Shown here piece after piece: positions 14,011 to 31,290 of a stretch of DNA of 64,000 bases; the stretch's first letter is position 1, and each line of letters opens with the position of its first letter. Both the position numbers and the translations under genes were made by a program. Source of the stretch: Pseudorasbora parva. Taxonomy: Eukaryota; Chordata; Actinopteri; Cypriniformes; Gobionidae. Below the pieces are notes generated by a model, which was given only the letters and a program-made list of their open reading frames with translations, was not told where the DNA came from and did no database searches. The DNA lies in contig NC_090180.1 of the NCBI RefSeq assembly GCF_024679245.1, positions 14,042,007-14,106,006 of the forward strand, written 5' to 3'.

Positions 14011-15248
14011 CAAACTTGATTCCAAAAAAGTTGAAACACTGTACAAATTGTGAATAAAAAAGGGAATGCAATAATTTACAAATCTCATAAACTTATATTT
14101 TATTCACAATATTTGTATTGTGTTTTATTCACAATATTTTATTCACAATAGAATATAGATAACACATCAAATGTTGAAAGCGAGACATTTTGAAATGTCA
14201 TGCCAAATATTGGCTCATTTTGGATTTCATGAGAGCTACACATTCCAGAAAAGTTGGGACAGGTCGAAATAAGAGGCCTGAAAGTTAAATGTACATATAA
14301 GGAAAAGCTGGAGGACCAAGTTGCAACTTGGTTAATTGGCAACATGATTAGGTATAAAAAGAGCCTCTCAGAGTGGCAGTGTCTCTCCGAAGTCAAGATG
14401 GGCAGAGGATCTCCAATTCCCCAATATTGCGGCAAAAAATAGCGGAGCAATATCTCATCTGGCTAAAACTTCAGGTCAAACTATAGGTCAAAAAAGAAGC
14501 CATATCTAAACATGATCCAGAAGCACAAAATTTAAATGTGTTTTTTTTTTTTTGTGGAAAACTGTAATGCCATGTCATCCGGACTAAAGAGGACAAAGAC
14601 AATTTAAGTTGTTATTAGCCCTCAGTTCAGAAGCCCACATCTCTGGGTTGCATAGGTGAGTGTGACAAGGGCAGCTTACACACCTGGAAAGGCACCATCA
14701 ATGCTGAAAGACATATAAACATACTGTCCGATCTCACGGAAATGCATATAAATATACGAGTGTGTATACGACCACATACTGCATCAATTACAACATCATG
14801 GCTGCATAGAAGAAGGATCCGGATACTGAAATGGCCAGCCTGCAGTCCAGAGTTTTCACCCATAGAAAACATTAGTCACACAATAAAGATGAAGATGTAA
14901 CAAAGAAGACCTAAGATAGGTCGAAGATCAACTAGAAGCCTGCATTAGACAAGAACGGGACAGCATTCCTATTCCTGAACTTAAGCAACGTGTCTCCTCA
15001 GTCCCCAGACGTTTGCAGACTATTATAAAAAGAAAAGGGGATGCCACACAGTGGTAAACATGGCCTTATCACAACTTTTTTGAGATGTGTTGATGCAACT
15101 TATTTTCCCTAAAAATTATACATTTTCTCACTTTAAACATTTGATATGTCCTCTATATTGCATTCTGGATAATATATTGAAATTTGAAACTTCCACATCA
15201 TTGCATTCTGTTTTTATTCACAATTTGTACAGTGTCCCAACTTTTTTG
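14011..15248 (+). mobile_element. Degenerate Tc1/mariner element between two microsatellites
   Basis: Left inverted repeat starts CAAACTTGATTCCAAAAAAGTT and continues to ACACTGTACAAATTGTGAAT. The right end carries the inverse (ATTCACAATTTGTACAGTGT, then CCCAACTTTTTTG) but stops short of the outermost bases where the next TCTA array begins. On the plus strand a transposase C-terminal motif is readable at about 14815-14880 (LKWPACSPEFSPIENISHT), which matches the region around the third acidic residue of Tc1/mariner enzymes. No long open frame survives, so the gene is dead. A TA precedes the left end (14009-14010). Confidence 0.8.
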
Positions 15249-15595
<347 letters not shown>

Positions 15596-17596
15596 CTGAC
15601 TACTTATTACATTCAGTCAGATGCTAATGAAAAGATGACAATCTCAATGCCAGCAGAGGTGAATGGCTTTTGCAGGATCGAACCAACTTCAGTCCCGCAA
15701 TCTTGTTTCCTGAAGCCAGCAGGAATAAGACATGAGGAAAAACTCACTGGTGTTCTCTCTCATCCTCAGCCAACCCCTCCGTGGGGAAAGCCATCAAAGA
15801 TCATCTTCCAAGGACAAGACTTCAGTCTAAGATTTGCCATGTCTGTCTCCATCTATCCGTTTCTCCCTCTTTTCTGTTTCTTGGACCACCTGCATCCCCA
15901 TCCTCCTATGCGGTGATATAACAAGCCAGTGGTGCTTCTGCGTTGAATTAGGATGTCTCTATGATGTGCTTCCACCCAGGGGATGCTTAATGAGGTACCC
16001 AGCAATATTATGGGAGGTAGCAGGAATAGGCCTGATTGATTTCCTTATATTGCATAATAGATTGTGCAGTATCAAAATCAACCACCAGATGTCAGTCTTG
16101 GGCTTCAGGAATTTATAACATTTCGGACAGCCCTGCTCACCATGGGAAGTTTGTTGTGGACAAATTAAAGAAAGTTAAGAGGAAGATAGAAAAACAAGAA
16201 ATTCAGCATAATATATTGTTTATTCTAAATATATAGTTTTTTTCCACATAAGAGAGAAAGTCATATAGAGGTTTGGAACTAAATGAGGTTGAGAAAATGA
16301 TGACAGAATGTAAATATTTTTGGGGAACTAGCTCAATTCTACACATATATAATAAAATATTTCTTTAAATCAATTGCTGTGTAGCTTTAAAAACCGTAAT
16401 ATGAAAATGATAGCCTGTATCGCCTTTGGTTGGTCAAGTAAAAGTATTAAAAGTCTTTCAATATGAACTTTTCTGCACTTGAGGTGTATAGGAATGTCAG
16501 GGGACATTACAAGTGCATAATACTGTTTAGATTTTAGTGCTCTTAGGTGCTCGTCTGTATGCAGTAGTTTGTCCTGAGTGGGCTTTCTCCACAGGAATGA
16601 TTCCATTAAAAAGTCTGGCTGGAGGAACATGACATCAGGTATCACTTTACTTGCCCTGAAAGTGCACTTAAATGCAATAGCTTTTGGAAATAGCTGTTAG
16701 TGAGACCTGTTTGATATTCAACGCTTTTATACAGGTAAAACATCAAAATTACCAAATAGCCTTTAAGCAAAACCAAACGACAGCGAGCCTTGCCAAAGAT
16801 ATTCAAAAGCAACTTTAATGCATTGTGGATTTTTCTTTTTCATCCAGCAGAAGTCATTGGATCAGACGACATTTGGGTGACCTTTTGCTTTCAAGACTTT
16901 ATTCTGGAGTGTGTGCATTTGCAAAGATGATTCATTGGGAGTTTACTCTTTCAAGCTTTCCCCTTGAGCCTACAATGTCTCAAGGCATAAATGTATACCT
17001 ACTGTTTTATTTTAATGCTATGAATTCGGACACACTACTCTGTTGGCGTACTGTTTTTAGCCTACGCAGGGAAGCATTCGATTACAGGTGCAGCGTTTGA
17101 CTCTGTTAACATGACGAAGGTGTTTACATGACAATAATGTACTAAAAACAGGTGACAACTTTGTCAAAACAAGCTCCGTTTAGATTGACCTGGGAAAAGG
17201 ACTAAAAAAGCTGTGTTATGCTTGCCAGGCTTGTATTGGCATTGTCACTTTGCAACTCGTGAACACATAATTTGCATGTGTTAAAATATATATGTGCGCA
17301 TGACGTCAGTTTTCACAAATTCACTTTTTTTGGGGGGTTACATGGAGACGGGAGAGGCACTGTTTTCAAAACCTTGCACTTTGAAACCCGTTTTCAAAGG
17401 TTTGCGTTTTCAGGACCCTGAAAGCGGTTAAAAACGCTGTTGTGTAAACACACCCTGCCATATGTTTGCACATGGAATCCATTTTGGGTTATTTGATGAC
17501 AAATGGTCTTCTGAGAATAATATATGGCTCATTTATGTTTCATGGGATCACTTGTGATCAGATTTCGAGGCAAAGTGGTCTCATTTTGTATATTTA
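15596..17596. other. Single-copy intergenic DNA, no gene seen
   Basis: Region 15600-16150 has moderate GC and a run that resembles a splice acceptor (TCTCTCATCCTCAG near 15770), but the frames after it show no family I recognise. From about 17320 to 17460 a segment with GTTTTCAAAACCTTGC and its near-repeat resembles a cyprinid MITE fragment. A perfect TGACGTCA lies near 17301. The rest holds nothing I can name. Confidence 0.45.
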
Positions 17597-17861
17597 CACT
17601 ATACTGTTCAAAGGTTTGAGCTTGGTATGGCTGCATTTATTTTGATCAAAGGTACAGTAAAAACAAGATGATAATCAAGAAAAAATGACCGTTGAAAACT
17701 GAGTTCTTTTGTTAAACAGCATATATTTGAATTGTTTTGAGACATCATAATTGCCTTTATGGTCATATTTGATCAATTTAATACTTCCTTGCTGATTAAA
17801 AGTATCGATTTCTTTTTTTTTAAAGAAACTCTTCCAGAGCCCAAACTTTTGAATGGTAATG
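17597..17861. mobile_element. Small Tc1/mariner-type MITE
   Basis: 265 bp flanked by TA on both sides (17595-17596 and 17862-17863). The ends are imperfect inverted repeats: CACTATACTGTTCAAAGGTTTG on the left, and CCAAACTTTTGAATGGTAATG on the right. The interior has the inverted GATCAAAGGTACAGTAAAAAC and TTAAAAGTATCGATTTCTTT blocks typical of a very common teleost MITE. It has no coding capacity. Confidence 0.8.
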
Positions 17862-17863
17862 TA

Positions 17864-20686
<2,823 letters not shown>

Positions 20687-22407
20687 TAGGATTTTTTTCC
20701 TCTGAGAACATTTTAATAAAGTGAAGAATGAACCCCAAACTGACCCATTTACTGACCCTCAAGTTGTTTTAATGTTATATGACTTGTTATGTTTTTGCGT
20801 GGAGCAAAAACTGCTTCTGTGGAACAAAAATGTTGTTGGATCCTGTTTGAATCCAGACATTCCTCAAAATATCTTGGGACAATATTACAGTTTCTAAATT
20901 TTCCCTTTAAGCAAAAGCCACTCCATTTAGACACTCCAGTTCACCCGAAAAATGAAAATTCTGTCATCATTTACTTACTCTCATGTTGTTGAATGTTTGT
21001 AACCAAGCAGATAGAGCAACCATTGACTATTGTTTTGGGTTTGTCCATTTTCAACCCAACTTGAATTGTTTTTAACCCAGCATATTTTGTAGAGTGCACG
21101 TTACACCCAAAACACACCCATGACACAAGAGACTAGGTACAACCCTTTTGATGCTCCTGGCATGCCGACTGAGTTTTCTGTCGCTAAACTAGCAAAAGTG
21201 TATTTAGGCATGCCCTAAGTGCACGTGTCCCATGCGCCTCAGATTATGCTATCAGATTCTTAAAATAGGGCCCAATATGTACTCATTATTACAATAACTG
21301 GGTAATAACTAGGTACTAACCCTGAACCTACTTCTAAACTTAACCTTGACTCTGAGTTACCTTGAGTTACCAGAGTATACTTTCTTAGATACCTAAAAGT
21401 GCATGGACTGTTAAATAAATTGCAACCATTATTTCTAGCAATCCACCTACAGTATCTCAAAGTTTCAAATTAAAGGGAAGTAAAACTGCCCTACATAGTC
21501 ACAAAAATACCATGGCCCATGGTGGACCCATTATCCCTGTATTCCTAAAAGCATGGCAGCCCATTATTACACCACTCTCATCTGTCCCCCACATTAATAG
21601 CAGGCTGGTTTTAAGGGACCAAAGACCTCAGAGGTTAACAACCAAGTCAGGTTATCAGTGATGGTCTAAACACGGCATCTCTGTCCTTATGCCTGTGAGT
21701 TCGAACAACCCAAAAGCAGGGCTGAGGGACTAGGCCAAGCCATGCGGCTCTCCAGTGAGCAGTCCCTACTGCTCCTGGTGGTCTGTCTGGCCGGCGCTCT
21801 GCACTGCCTGCTCCTTCCTGACAGATGGCAGGACTAACTAAGCGTGATGCCCCACTGGTGGCACACTGTGTATTTATAGAGTCAGACCAGGGGATGGAAT
21901 ATCTTTTGAAGTGCTCATGGTTATTGATGGTGGCAAAGCTACATAAATTGTGAAGATATGTGAGATAAAATGAAGGACAGCAGGATTTGACCCACTCTAC
22001 ATGCGAGATTTAGCCAATTGACCTCATTTTATTATGCGGATATATCAATGCTCCGTATACTGTGATGGATCTCAAACCGGGAGGCAGCAGAGGCCTAGAC
22101 ATTATTTCATACAGTGAGAATAAGCAGTGAGAGATCAGTCTGCTCTTAATGATACGTCTACCTGCAGGAGAAGTCCAGTTCACATCTGTCAGATTAGGGA
22201 AGGCCTTGTTATCAGTTTTAATGCCTTAATTAGTCCATTTAGAATAAAGTCATGGCAATTTTCATCATGTACTGCAACATTTTTCTCTGTCCATTTGGCA
22301 TATTGTATGGATGCTTGATTGTACATCATCAACAGGTTTATTTGGCGGGGTATATGAGTATATGACTCTTGTACATGGCTTTGCAGTGTAAATGTTATAA
22401 AAAATTA
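20687..22407. other. Intergenic, MITE fragments, no complete gene
   Basis: Fragments of dispersed MITEs: GTTCACCCGAAAAATGAAAATT with TCTGTCATCATTTACTTACTC near 20938-20990 (related to 23400 and 54965), and a TAACTAGGTACTAACCCTGAAC segment near 21305. Block 21540-21890 is GC-rich and repeat-free. It contains a 31-codon frame at 21742-21837 whose first 22 residues look like a secretory signal (MRLSSEQSLLLLVVCLAGAL), but it stops at once and has no splice donor. No other feature. Confidence 0.4.
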
Positions 22408-22471
22408 CGTTAACGCAGGGGTGTCCAAACTCGGTCCCGCAGGGTTTAGCTCCCGTTTGCCTCATCACATC

Positions 22472-23003
22472 CTGTGTTCGAAATCACCCCTTATACCCTC
22501 ATTCACTATTCCCTACATTACTCCACTAATATAGTCCACTTGAAGGATAAAATGAAAATGAATTAGTCAATTCGGACACTGAGTATGCCGGAAGGGCGGA
22601 TGCTTTTGCATAGTTTCTGCTTTTGAAATGTAGCAAACTAGCAGCTCCAGTAATGAAAAAACTCTTTCATGAAAACTAGCATGTATAAACCGCAATTAAA
22701 CAATTTAATAAGCAATTCAAAGTTTATTTATATCTGTATGATACTACGCTGGAGCAGCACGGTTTTGGAAAATGGATGGATGATTGATTAATTTCCTGGC
22801 ACCATCTTCTGGCAAGACAAGAGAATCCATTCACTGTGACCGTCACAGTGCATTGTGGGTATTCTCTAGCAGCTTAGCGTACATCAGTTGTTATTGCAGT
22901 TCATTGTGGGATTGAATGACTGCACTTGATAATATGCCACTATGGTTTCAGACTAAAAAAGGCTGTCCCTTCAAATAGTGTATAGGGGCGATTTCAGACA
23001 CAG
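22472..23003. mobile_element. MITE family C nested in a hAT MITE
   Basis: Inverted ends CTGTGTTCGAAAT and ATTTCAGACACAG. Just inside are ATCACCCCTTATACCCTC and the inverse AGTGTATAGGGGCGAT. A related copy with GCTGAATCCGATATCACCCC ends lies at 48625-48900. Non-coding, superfamily probably hAT by terminal resemblance only. Confidence 0.6.
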
Positions 23004-23024
23004 CTTTAGTTTCTAGTATGCCAT

Positions 23025-23222
23025 AACTAAATATTCAACTAAATTACTGATCATTGTCACTATATGATAATTCAACTGAGCTGGATGACATCACTGCTTT
23101 CTCAAGAGCAGCTGACAGCTGAATTAAATTATATTGCATTATCTTTCTGTTTAGTACTGCGAAGCTGCTTTGAAACAATTGACATTGCAAAAAGTGCTAT
23201 ATAAATAAAGGTGACTTGACCT
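23025..23222 (+). mobile_element. SINE-like repeat, copy 2
   Basis: Shares GAAGCTGCTTTGAAACAATT and the 3' end AAATAAAGGTGACTTGAC with the copies at 3958-4250 and 37250-37398. No promoter boxes were confirmed. Confidence 0.6.
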
Positions 23223-23603
23223 AGTAAGACCTTGATTAGCTGGTTTAAACTATATTTAATTGGGGATGGAGCTAAAATCTGCAGGACAGTGGCTCTCCAG
23301 GAGCCGGATTGAGCCCCCCTGTGTTAAGGTGTACATCTGATACTAACCACATGGTGCTACAAACTTGTCTTTTTAAAGGGAGCGTTTAATCAAAAATGAC
23401 AATTCTGTCATCATCCTTTACTGTCATGTCATTTCCCCTTTCTTTCCTCTGTGGAACAAAACAGGAAGAAAAAAGCAGGTATCACCATTGTGTTGTGTTT
23501 CGAGCGTTTTGAAACATTGAATTATTTTGCAAAGGAATTGGTTAATTTGATTCAGAGTTTCCAAAAGCTTATGCTGCCTTCACGTGCTATCGGAAATTTG
23601 GTA

Positions 23604-24176
23604 GATGTGGGCCAGTTCTGCTTCATGCGTTTTGTTCATGGCTGACATGCGGCGTTGCTATGGCTTGATTGTGGCCTAAATCTGACAAACGGGAGTGGAC
23701 CGCCCAAGTGCCATCATTCCACGCGGGTAGTGGGCCAGATGAAAGTGTCAAGTGTGGGCCGGATCTGGGCCAGAGCAATTTTGCTATCTGGGCCAGATGT
23801 GGGCCAGTTCTGCTTCATGCGTTTTGTTCATGGCTGACATGCGGCGTTGCTATGGCTTGATTGTGGCCTAAATCTGACAAACGGGAGTGGACCGCCCAAG
23901 TGCCATCATTCCACGCGGGTAGTGGGCCAGATGAAAGTGTCAAGTGTGGGCCGGATCTGGGCCAGAGCAATTTTGCTATCTGGGCCAGATGTGGGCCAGT
24001 TCTGCTTCATGCGTTTTGTTCATGGCTGACATGCGGCGTTGCTATGGCTTGATTGCGGCCTAAATCTGGCAAACGGGAGCGGACCGCCCAAGTGCCATCA
24101 TTCCACGCGGGTAGTGGGCCAGATGAAAGTGTAAAGTGTGGGTCGGATCTGGGCCAGAGCAATTTTGCTATCTGGG
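23604..24176. repeat. 192-bp tandem repeat, about three units
   Basis: Units start at 23604, 23796 and 23988, each beginning GATGTGGGCCAGTTCTGCTT; the third is slightly diverged and ends near 24176. Units 1 and 2 are almost identical over their shared length. Each unit contains several TGGGCC/GGGCCAGA motifs. A 60-63 codon frame repeats with each unit because 192 is divisible by three; I see no known domain in it. The flanks CTATCGGAAATTTGGTA and TTCCCACTTCTGAAGTC look like one dispersed repeat opened by the array. Confidence 0.95.
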
Positions 24177-24404
24177 TTCCCACTTCTGAAGTCATGGATA
24201 CGGGCTCATCCCATTCAAATTGTGGATCGGGAAAAGACCAGGTGTAAATGCCTACCGAAACTCATTCGAGACCGATTACTCAAACCACTTCAGGAAGTGG
24301 TCTGAACCGCATTCCATATTAAACGGAACAAGTCTAAATGCATCTGGTTGTTGAAAGTTAAGTACATTTTACTATTCCCAACAATGCTAATAAAATACAT
24401 TGTG

Positions 24405-24810
24405 AACACAACACACGCCTCACAAGCAGCGGGACTTTTTATGCCACAGTCGCCGGCGTCATTTCCGGTTTTCCGGTCACGAGTATGAGATAACTCAGCT
24501 CTGCTTATCATATTAGATACATCTGAGTGTGATGAAAATTATATTATGATGTTACTCTGCGTTTGTCTGTTGGCTGCTCTGTCACTTTTTGCACACTGCA
24601 GTAAGAGTAAAGCGTTTCGGCAAAATGAAACCGGAAACCTAGGGTAACGCAGATATGACACAATTGACAAGCGACTCCCTCAGATATCCTGGTTCATTGG
24701 TTAAAATAGCAATTTTCTCACGATTTACAAATATTTGAAAACATTTGGGATATTGTAAGTACTCAACTAAACAACATGTATAACACTGGCCAAGGATATT
24801 TTACTTTAAT
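24405..24810. mobile_element. TTAA family B, partial copy
   Basis: Matches internal sequence of the complete copy at 40806-41452, including AGCAGCGGGACTTT, AGTAAGAGTAAAGCGTTTC and TTTGGGATATTGTAAG. The terminal repeats are not recognisable. Non-coding. Confidence 0.65.
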
Positions 24811-24892
24811 AAAATTCAACTCATATCTGTTGTTTTCGGTGACGTGAACTGCTTTACATCTGCATATAGCGTGTAAATGAAAGCTTTAGCAT

Positions 24893-25267
24893 AAGTTCTG
24901 CCGGGATGAATTAACTGTTACGTCACTTCAACTTCTATCTATCCAATCACATTCTAATACTTGGGTATAAAAGATCGGTACTTACTCATGTTAGAGTTCG
25001 CAGATGCTGATGCCCCAATTCACCGCCATCCTCCCTACCGTCATCACCTACTCCACCCCATCACCACCAGGATGGTCCCTTCCATACCTCACGGTGGGGG
25101 TCGGCTGCACCTCTGCCTTCGTCTTCAGGCAGGATATGCAGAGTCCGTACCCTCTGATTGCGAGGTACGGACGGGGCCTATGCCAAAGTACTTTATTGCT
25201 TGCTGGGTTGTTAATAAATGGATAATTGTCACAGTATTTATTCTCCCAAGTCTTTCTGGCAGAACTT
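24893..25267 (+). repeat. LTR-like segment with TATA box and polyA signal
   Basis: Bounded by a 10-bp inverted pair (AAGTTCTGCC at 24893, GGCAGAACTT ending at 25267). Inside are TGGGTATAAAAGATC near 24962 and, about 245 bp later, TTAATAAATGG near 25210, the order promoter then polyadenylation signal seen in LTRs. Open frames in the GC-richer centre show no domain. No direct target duplication was found, so a solo LTR is plausible but not proven. Confidence 0.4.
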
Positions 25268-25269
25268 GA

Positions 25270-26204
25270 AGCTCGGATTTGTATCAATTTTGCTGACCAA
25301 GTGTAAATTAAATCATTTTGATAAATCAAATAGCTATCTGATGTTTAAAAACGCATGAAGCGACCAGATGTAAACAGGCCCTAAGAGTCAGTCTAATTTC
25401 TCTTTTATGACGCCAATTTACATATGCAAGCCGGTTCACAAGAGGCTATCAGCACTTTTTTCCCACTTCAGGCACTAGTTACTCGCAAGAAACCTTTTAA
25501 AAATGTTGATATTTTCTGTGTTTAATGAAAAAGCCCACATTGACCCATACATGCCATAACAAATCTCTAAACAGTTTAGCACAGGCATCTATGGACATCA
25601 GCTGTAGTACCATCATCAGCCTACAAATTCAGCCATTTACTTCCTGCTGGCAGGCTGAATGGCTGTTGGTTTGTTTTATTGGGGGCATGAAGGTTATGTT
25701 GCTTGAAGCTGTTTGTGTACAGTGGATTGCCTGCTCACAGTGTGCCACACAGAAATGAGAACACATATGGTTGATGCTGCTGTAGATCCTTAATTATGTA
25801 TTTATTTATTTATGTATTTGTTTGTTTGTTTTGTGGGAAATCTGCTGTATGTTAATTAATCAACTTGTTACAATCATATTTCCATCATTATATAAACTGT
25901 TGTTATGTTCTGCATCTTTGGGGTCCTAAGGAGTCTAATGCCTGCTACAGACTTTGCCAATAAGATTTCGTCCTATTACAAACCACACTGTACGACAACG
26001 ATGATGATGACACCTATTGAATCGTAGGCTATGACAAATGATAGTATAGAAGAATATATGACATTACCAAAGCCTGACCAACAAAGACTGAAACACATAA
26101 GTGTATATGCACAGGCTAACAAGAGGATAACAAGGAACAGGTGAAAGTAATGAGTTGTCATGGGAACAAACATGATATGCTATGGAAACAAAGGCTACAG
26201 GAAC
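25270..26204. other. Intergenic, nothing recognised
   Basis: AT-rich single-copy sequence with no transposon end or domain. It ends where Tc1-like coding sequence starts abruptly near 26205. Confidence 0.5.
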
Positions 26205-28659
<2,455 letters not shown>

Positions 28660-28664
28660 GTATG

Positions 28665-29034
28665 TGTTACATCACAGACAATGGTAGAAGGGGCGAGGAC
28701 TCAAGTGCAGGGAAAATGAATATTTTTTTGACAAAAATAAAACAAATACATAAACAAACACCCACGAGGGGGCTAAAACACATTAGAATAGAAAACAAAA
28801 CCTCAAAACATACCAAAACAAAATCACAGGGCGGACAGGAGACACAGACATGAAACAAGGGTCCAACACCAACTTACAAACAGAAGGAGCTTATAAAGGG
28901 AAGAAATCAAGAGGGGACAGGTGGGAGAAATGAAACACTAATTAGATAACAAGGGGGAGGGATCAGACAATTACATGAGCACATGCTCAGAAACAAACCC
29001 ACATGTGCACACAAGACAGGACAGGCATGTGGCA
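28665..29034 (-). mobile_element. Solo LTR with 5-bp target duplication
   Basis: 370 bp beginning TGTTACATCAC and ending GCATGTGGCA (inverted ends TGTTACAT versus TGCCACAT), flanked by perfect GTATG copies at 28660-28664 and 29035-29039. The A-rich TTTGACAAAAATAAAACAAATAC stretch gives possible polyadenylation signals; orientation is uncertain and minus is only a guess from similarity in layout to the LTR at 7403. No internal retroelement sequence is present. Confidence 0.82.
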
Positions 29035-29200
29035 GTATGCCATTAAACAGGGGTGTCCAATCCTGATCCTGGATCACTGTCCTGCAAAGTTTACCTCCAA
29101 CCCCAATTAAACACACCTGAACCAGCTAATCTAGAGCCCTATTCGCATGGGACTAGTATTATCTAGGGACCTCTGGTGATTTGTAATAATTGCAGAGAAT

Positions 29201-29442
29201 AGCCCTATTCGGACTGGATTAGTTTAACATGGGGACGTGGGGGTAAAGTACTTATTACCAGAGGTTCTCTGTGATTTTAGTCCCGTCCGAATGTGCCATC
29301 TCGGTAATCATTACGGACAATAGCCCTATTCGGACTGGATTAGTTTAACATGGGGACGTGGGGGTAAAGTACTTATTACCAGAGGTTCTCGGTGATTTTA
29401 GTCCCGTCCGAATGTGCCATCTCGGTAATCATTACGGACAAT
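29201..29442. repeat. Two tandem 121-bp units
   Basis: Units at 29201-29321 and 29322-29442 start AGCCCTATTCGGACTGGATT and differ by only a base or two. Their first 55 bp are the inverse of the block before 30060, 30675 and 31288 (GTCCCCATGTTAATCTAATC). Confidence 0.95.
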
Positions 29443-31290
29443 GTCAGTAAAGATTACCGAGACTTTTACCTTCTGTAAAAAGGTCTGGAAAAATGACCTG
29501 GGGTAATACTAATCCCGTTCGAATAGACCTGCTGTAAAAATGTATGGTAAAATTCCGTCATTTCCTGTTTAAAAGTTAAAAAGCAAAAGCGCATTTTGCG
29601 ACCTTGGAGGCGCTTGAAGCATTCGATTGTGTTGTAGGTGGTGGGACAAATCTGTGGAAAATGTCCGGTATTTTCCGCATATCATTTAAAGCAAAAAGAA
29701 GACCAAAAGCACTAATTAGAGGCACAACACTTATTTTATCTCTAGGAAAGTGTCTATTACCAACACAATCCAATCAGAATCGTTAGACTGGACCTAACTG
29801 TTTATTAAAACACACATATATATTGGAGACGGAGTTCAGACTGGCGTTCAGGTTGTGTGTTTGCTCACGTGATAACGGTAACGTCATACGCACATGACGT
29901 CAAGGAGGTGCGTAAAGCGAGTTACTCCTCCCACTTCTGCTATAGTTTTACTGAGATGTCTTATTCCGTGCGAATTGGCCATTAATATTACAGACGTCCT
30001 GAGGTAAAATGACTTTACCCCCATGTCCCCATGTTAATCTAATCCCGTCCGAATAGAGCTAATGTCAATAAAGATTACCGAGACGTTTACCTTCTGGAAA
30101 AAGGTCTGGAAAAATGACCTGGGGTAATACTAATCCCGTTCGAATAGACCTGCTGTAAAAATGTATGGTAAAATTCCGTCATTTCCTGTTTAAAAGTAAA
30201 AAAAAACGCATTTTGCAAACTTGGAGGCGCTTGAAGCATTCGGTTGCGTTGTAGGTGGTGGGACAAATCTGTGGAAAATGTCCGGTATTTTCCGCATATC
30301 ATTTAAAGCAAAAAGAAGATCAAAAGCACTTATTAGAGGCACAACACATTTTAGCTCTAGGAAAGTGTCTATTACCAACACAATCCAATCAGAATCGTTA
30401 GACTGGACCTAACTGTTTATTAAAACACACATATATATTGGAGACGGAGTTCAGACTGGCGTTCAGGTTGTGTGTTTGCTGACGTGATAATGGTAACGTC
30501 ATACGTACATGACGTCAAGGAGGTGCGTAAAGCGAGTTACTCCTCCCACTTCTGCTATAGTTTTACTGAGATGTCTTATTCCGTGCGAATTGGCCATTAA
30601 TATTACAGACGTCCTGAGGTAAAATGACTTTACCCCCATGTCCCCATGTTAATCTAATCCCGTCCGAATAGAGCTAATGTCAATAAAGATTACCGAGACG
30701 TTTACCTTCTGGAAAAAGGTCTGGAAAAATGACCTGGGGTAATACTAATCCCGTTCGAATAGACCTGCTGTAAAAATGTATGGTAAAATTCCGTCATTTC
30801 CTGTTTAAAAGTTAAAAAAAACGCATTTTGCAAACTTGGAGGCGCTTGAAGCATTCGGTTGCGTTGTAGGTGGTGGGACAAATCTGTGGAAAATGTCCGG
30901 TATTTTCCGCATATCATTTAAAGCAAAAAGAAGATCAAAAGCACTTATTAGAGGCACAACACATTTTAGCTCTAGGAAAGTGTCTATTACCAACACAATC
31001 CAATCAGAATCGTTAGACTGGACCTAACTGTTTATTAAAACACACATATATATTGGAGACGGAGTTCAGACTGGCGTTCAGGTTGTGTGTTTGCTGACGT
31101 GATAATGGTAACGTCATACGTACATGACGTCAAGGAGGTGCGTAAAGCGAGTTACTCCTCCCACTTCTGCTAGTTTTACTGAGATGTCTTATCCCGTGCA
31201 AATTGGCCATTAATATTACAGACGTCCTGAGGTAAAATTACTTTACCCCCATGTCCCCATGTTAATCTAATCCCGTCCGAATAGGGCTAA
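29441..31290. repeat. Three tandem units of about 615 bp
   Basis: Units start at 29441, 30062 and 30677 with ATGTCAATAAAGATTACCGA (first unit: ATGTCAGTAAAG). Units 2 and 3 are nearly identical and spaced exactly 615 bp apart; unit 1 is more diverged and a few bases longer. Each contains a perfect CRE-like TGACGTCA (29895, 30510, 31125) and three CGAAT-type motifs. A 60-63 codon frame (MEALEAFGCVVGGGTNLWKM) and a 71-codon minus-strand frame recur in each unit, but they resemble no protein I know and overlap each other on opposite strands. Confidence 0.95.

Larger units (their letters stand above)
22416..23321. mobile_element. hAT MITE with nested insertions
   Basis: The ends CAGGGGTGTCCAAACTCGGT and ...GCCGGATTGAGCCCCCCTG are inverted repeats, and the flanks CGTTAACG (22408-22415) and TGTTAAGG (23322-23329) match at 6 of 8 positions, consistent with an aged hAT duplication. 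It is a known type of cyprinid MITE; a second copy starts at 29048. The interior holds another MITE (22472-23003) and a SINE-like repeat (23025-23222). Non-coding. Confidence 0.7.

Noticed and set aside
15770..15916. Possible exon after a TCTCTCATCCTCAG acceptor
   Set aside because: No matching donor, no phase partner and no recognisable protein in any frame.
30221..31027. Repeated 63-codon frames in the 615-bp units as a gene family
   Set aside because: They overlap other frames on the opposite strand, have no known fold or start context, and simply recur with the tandem unit.
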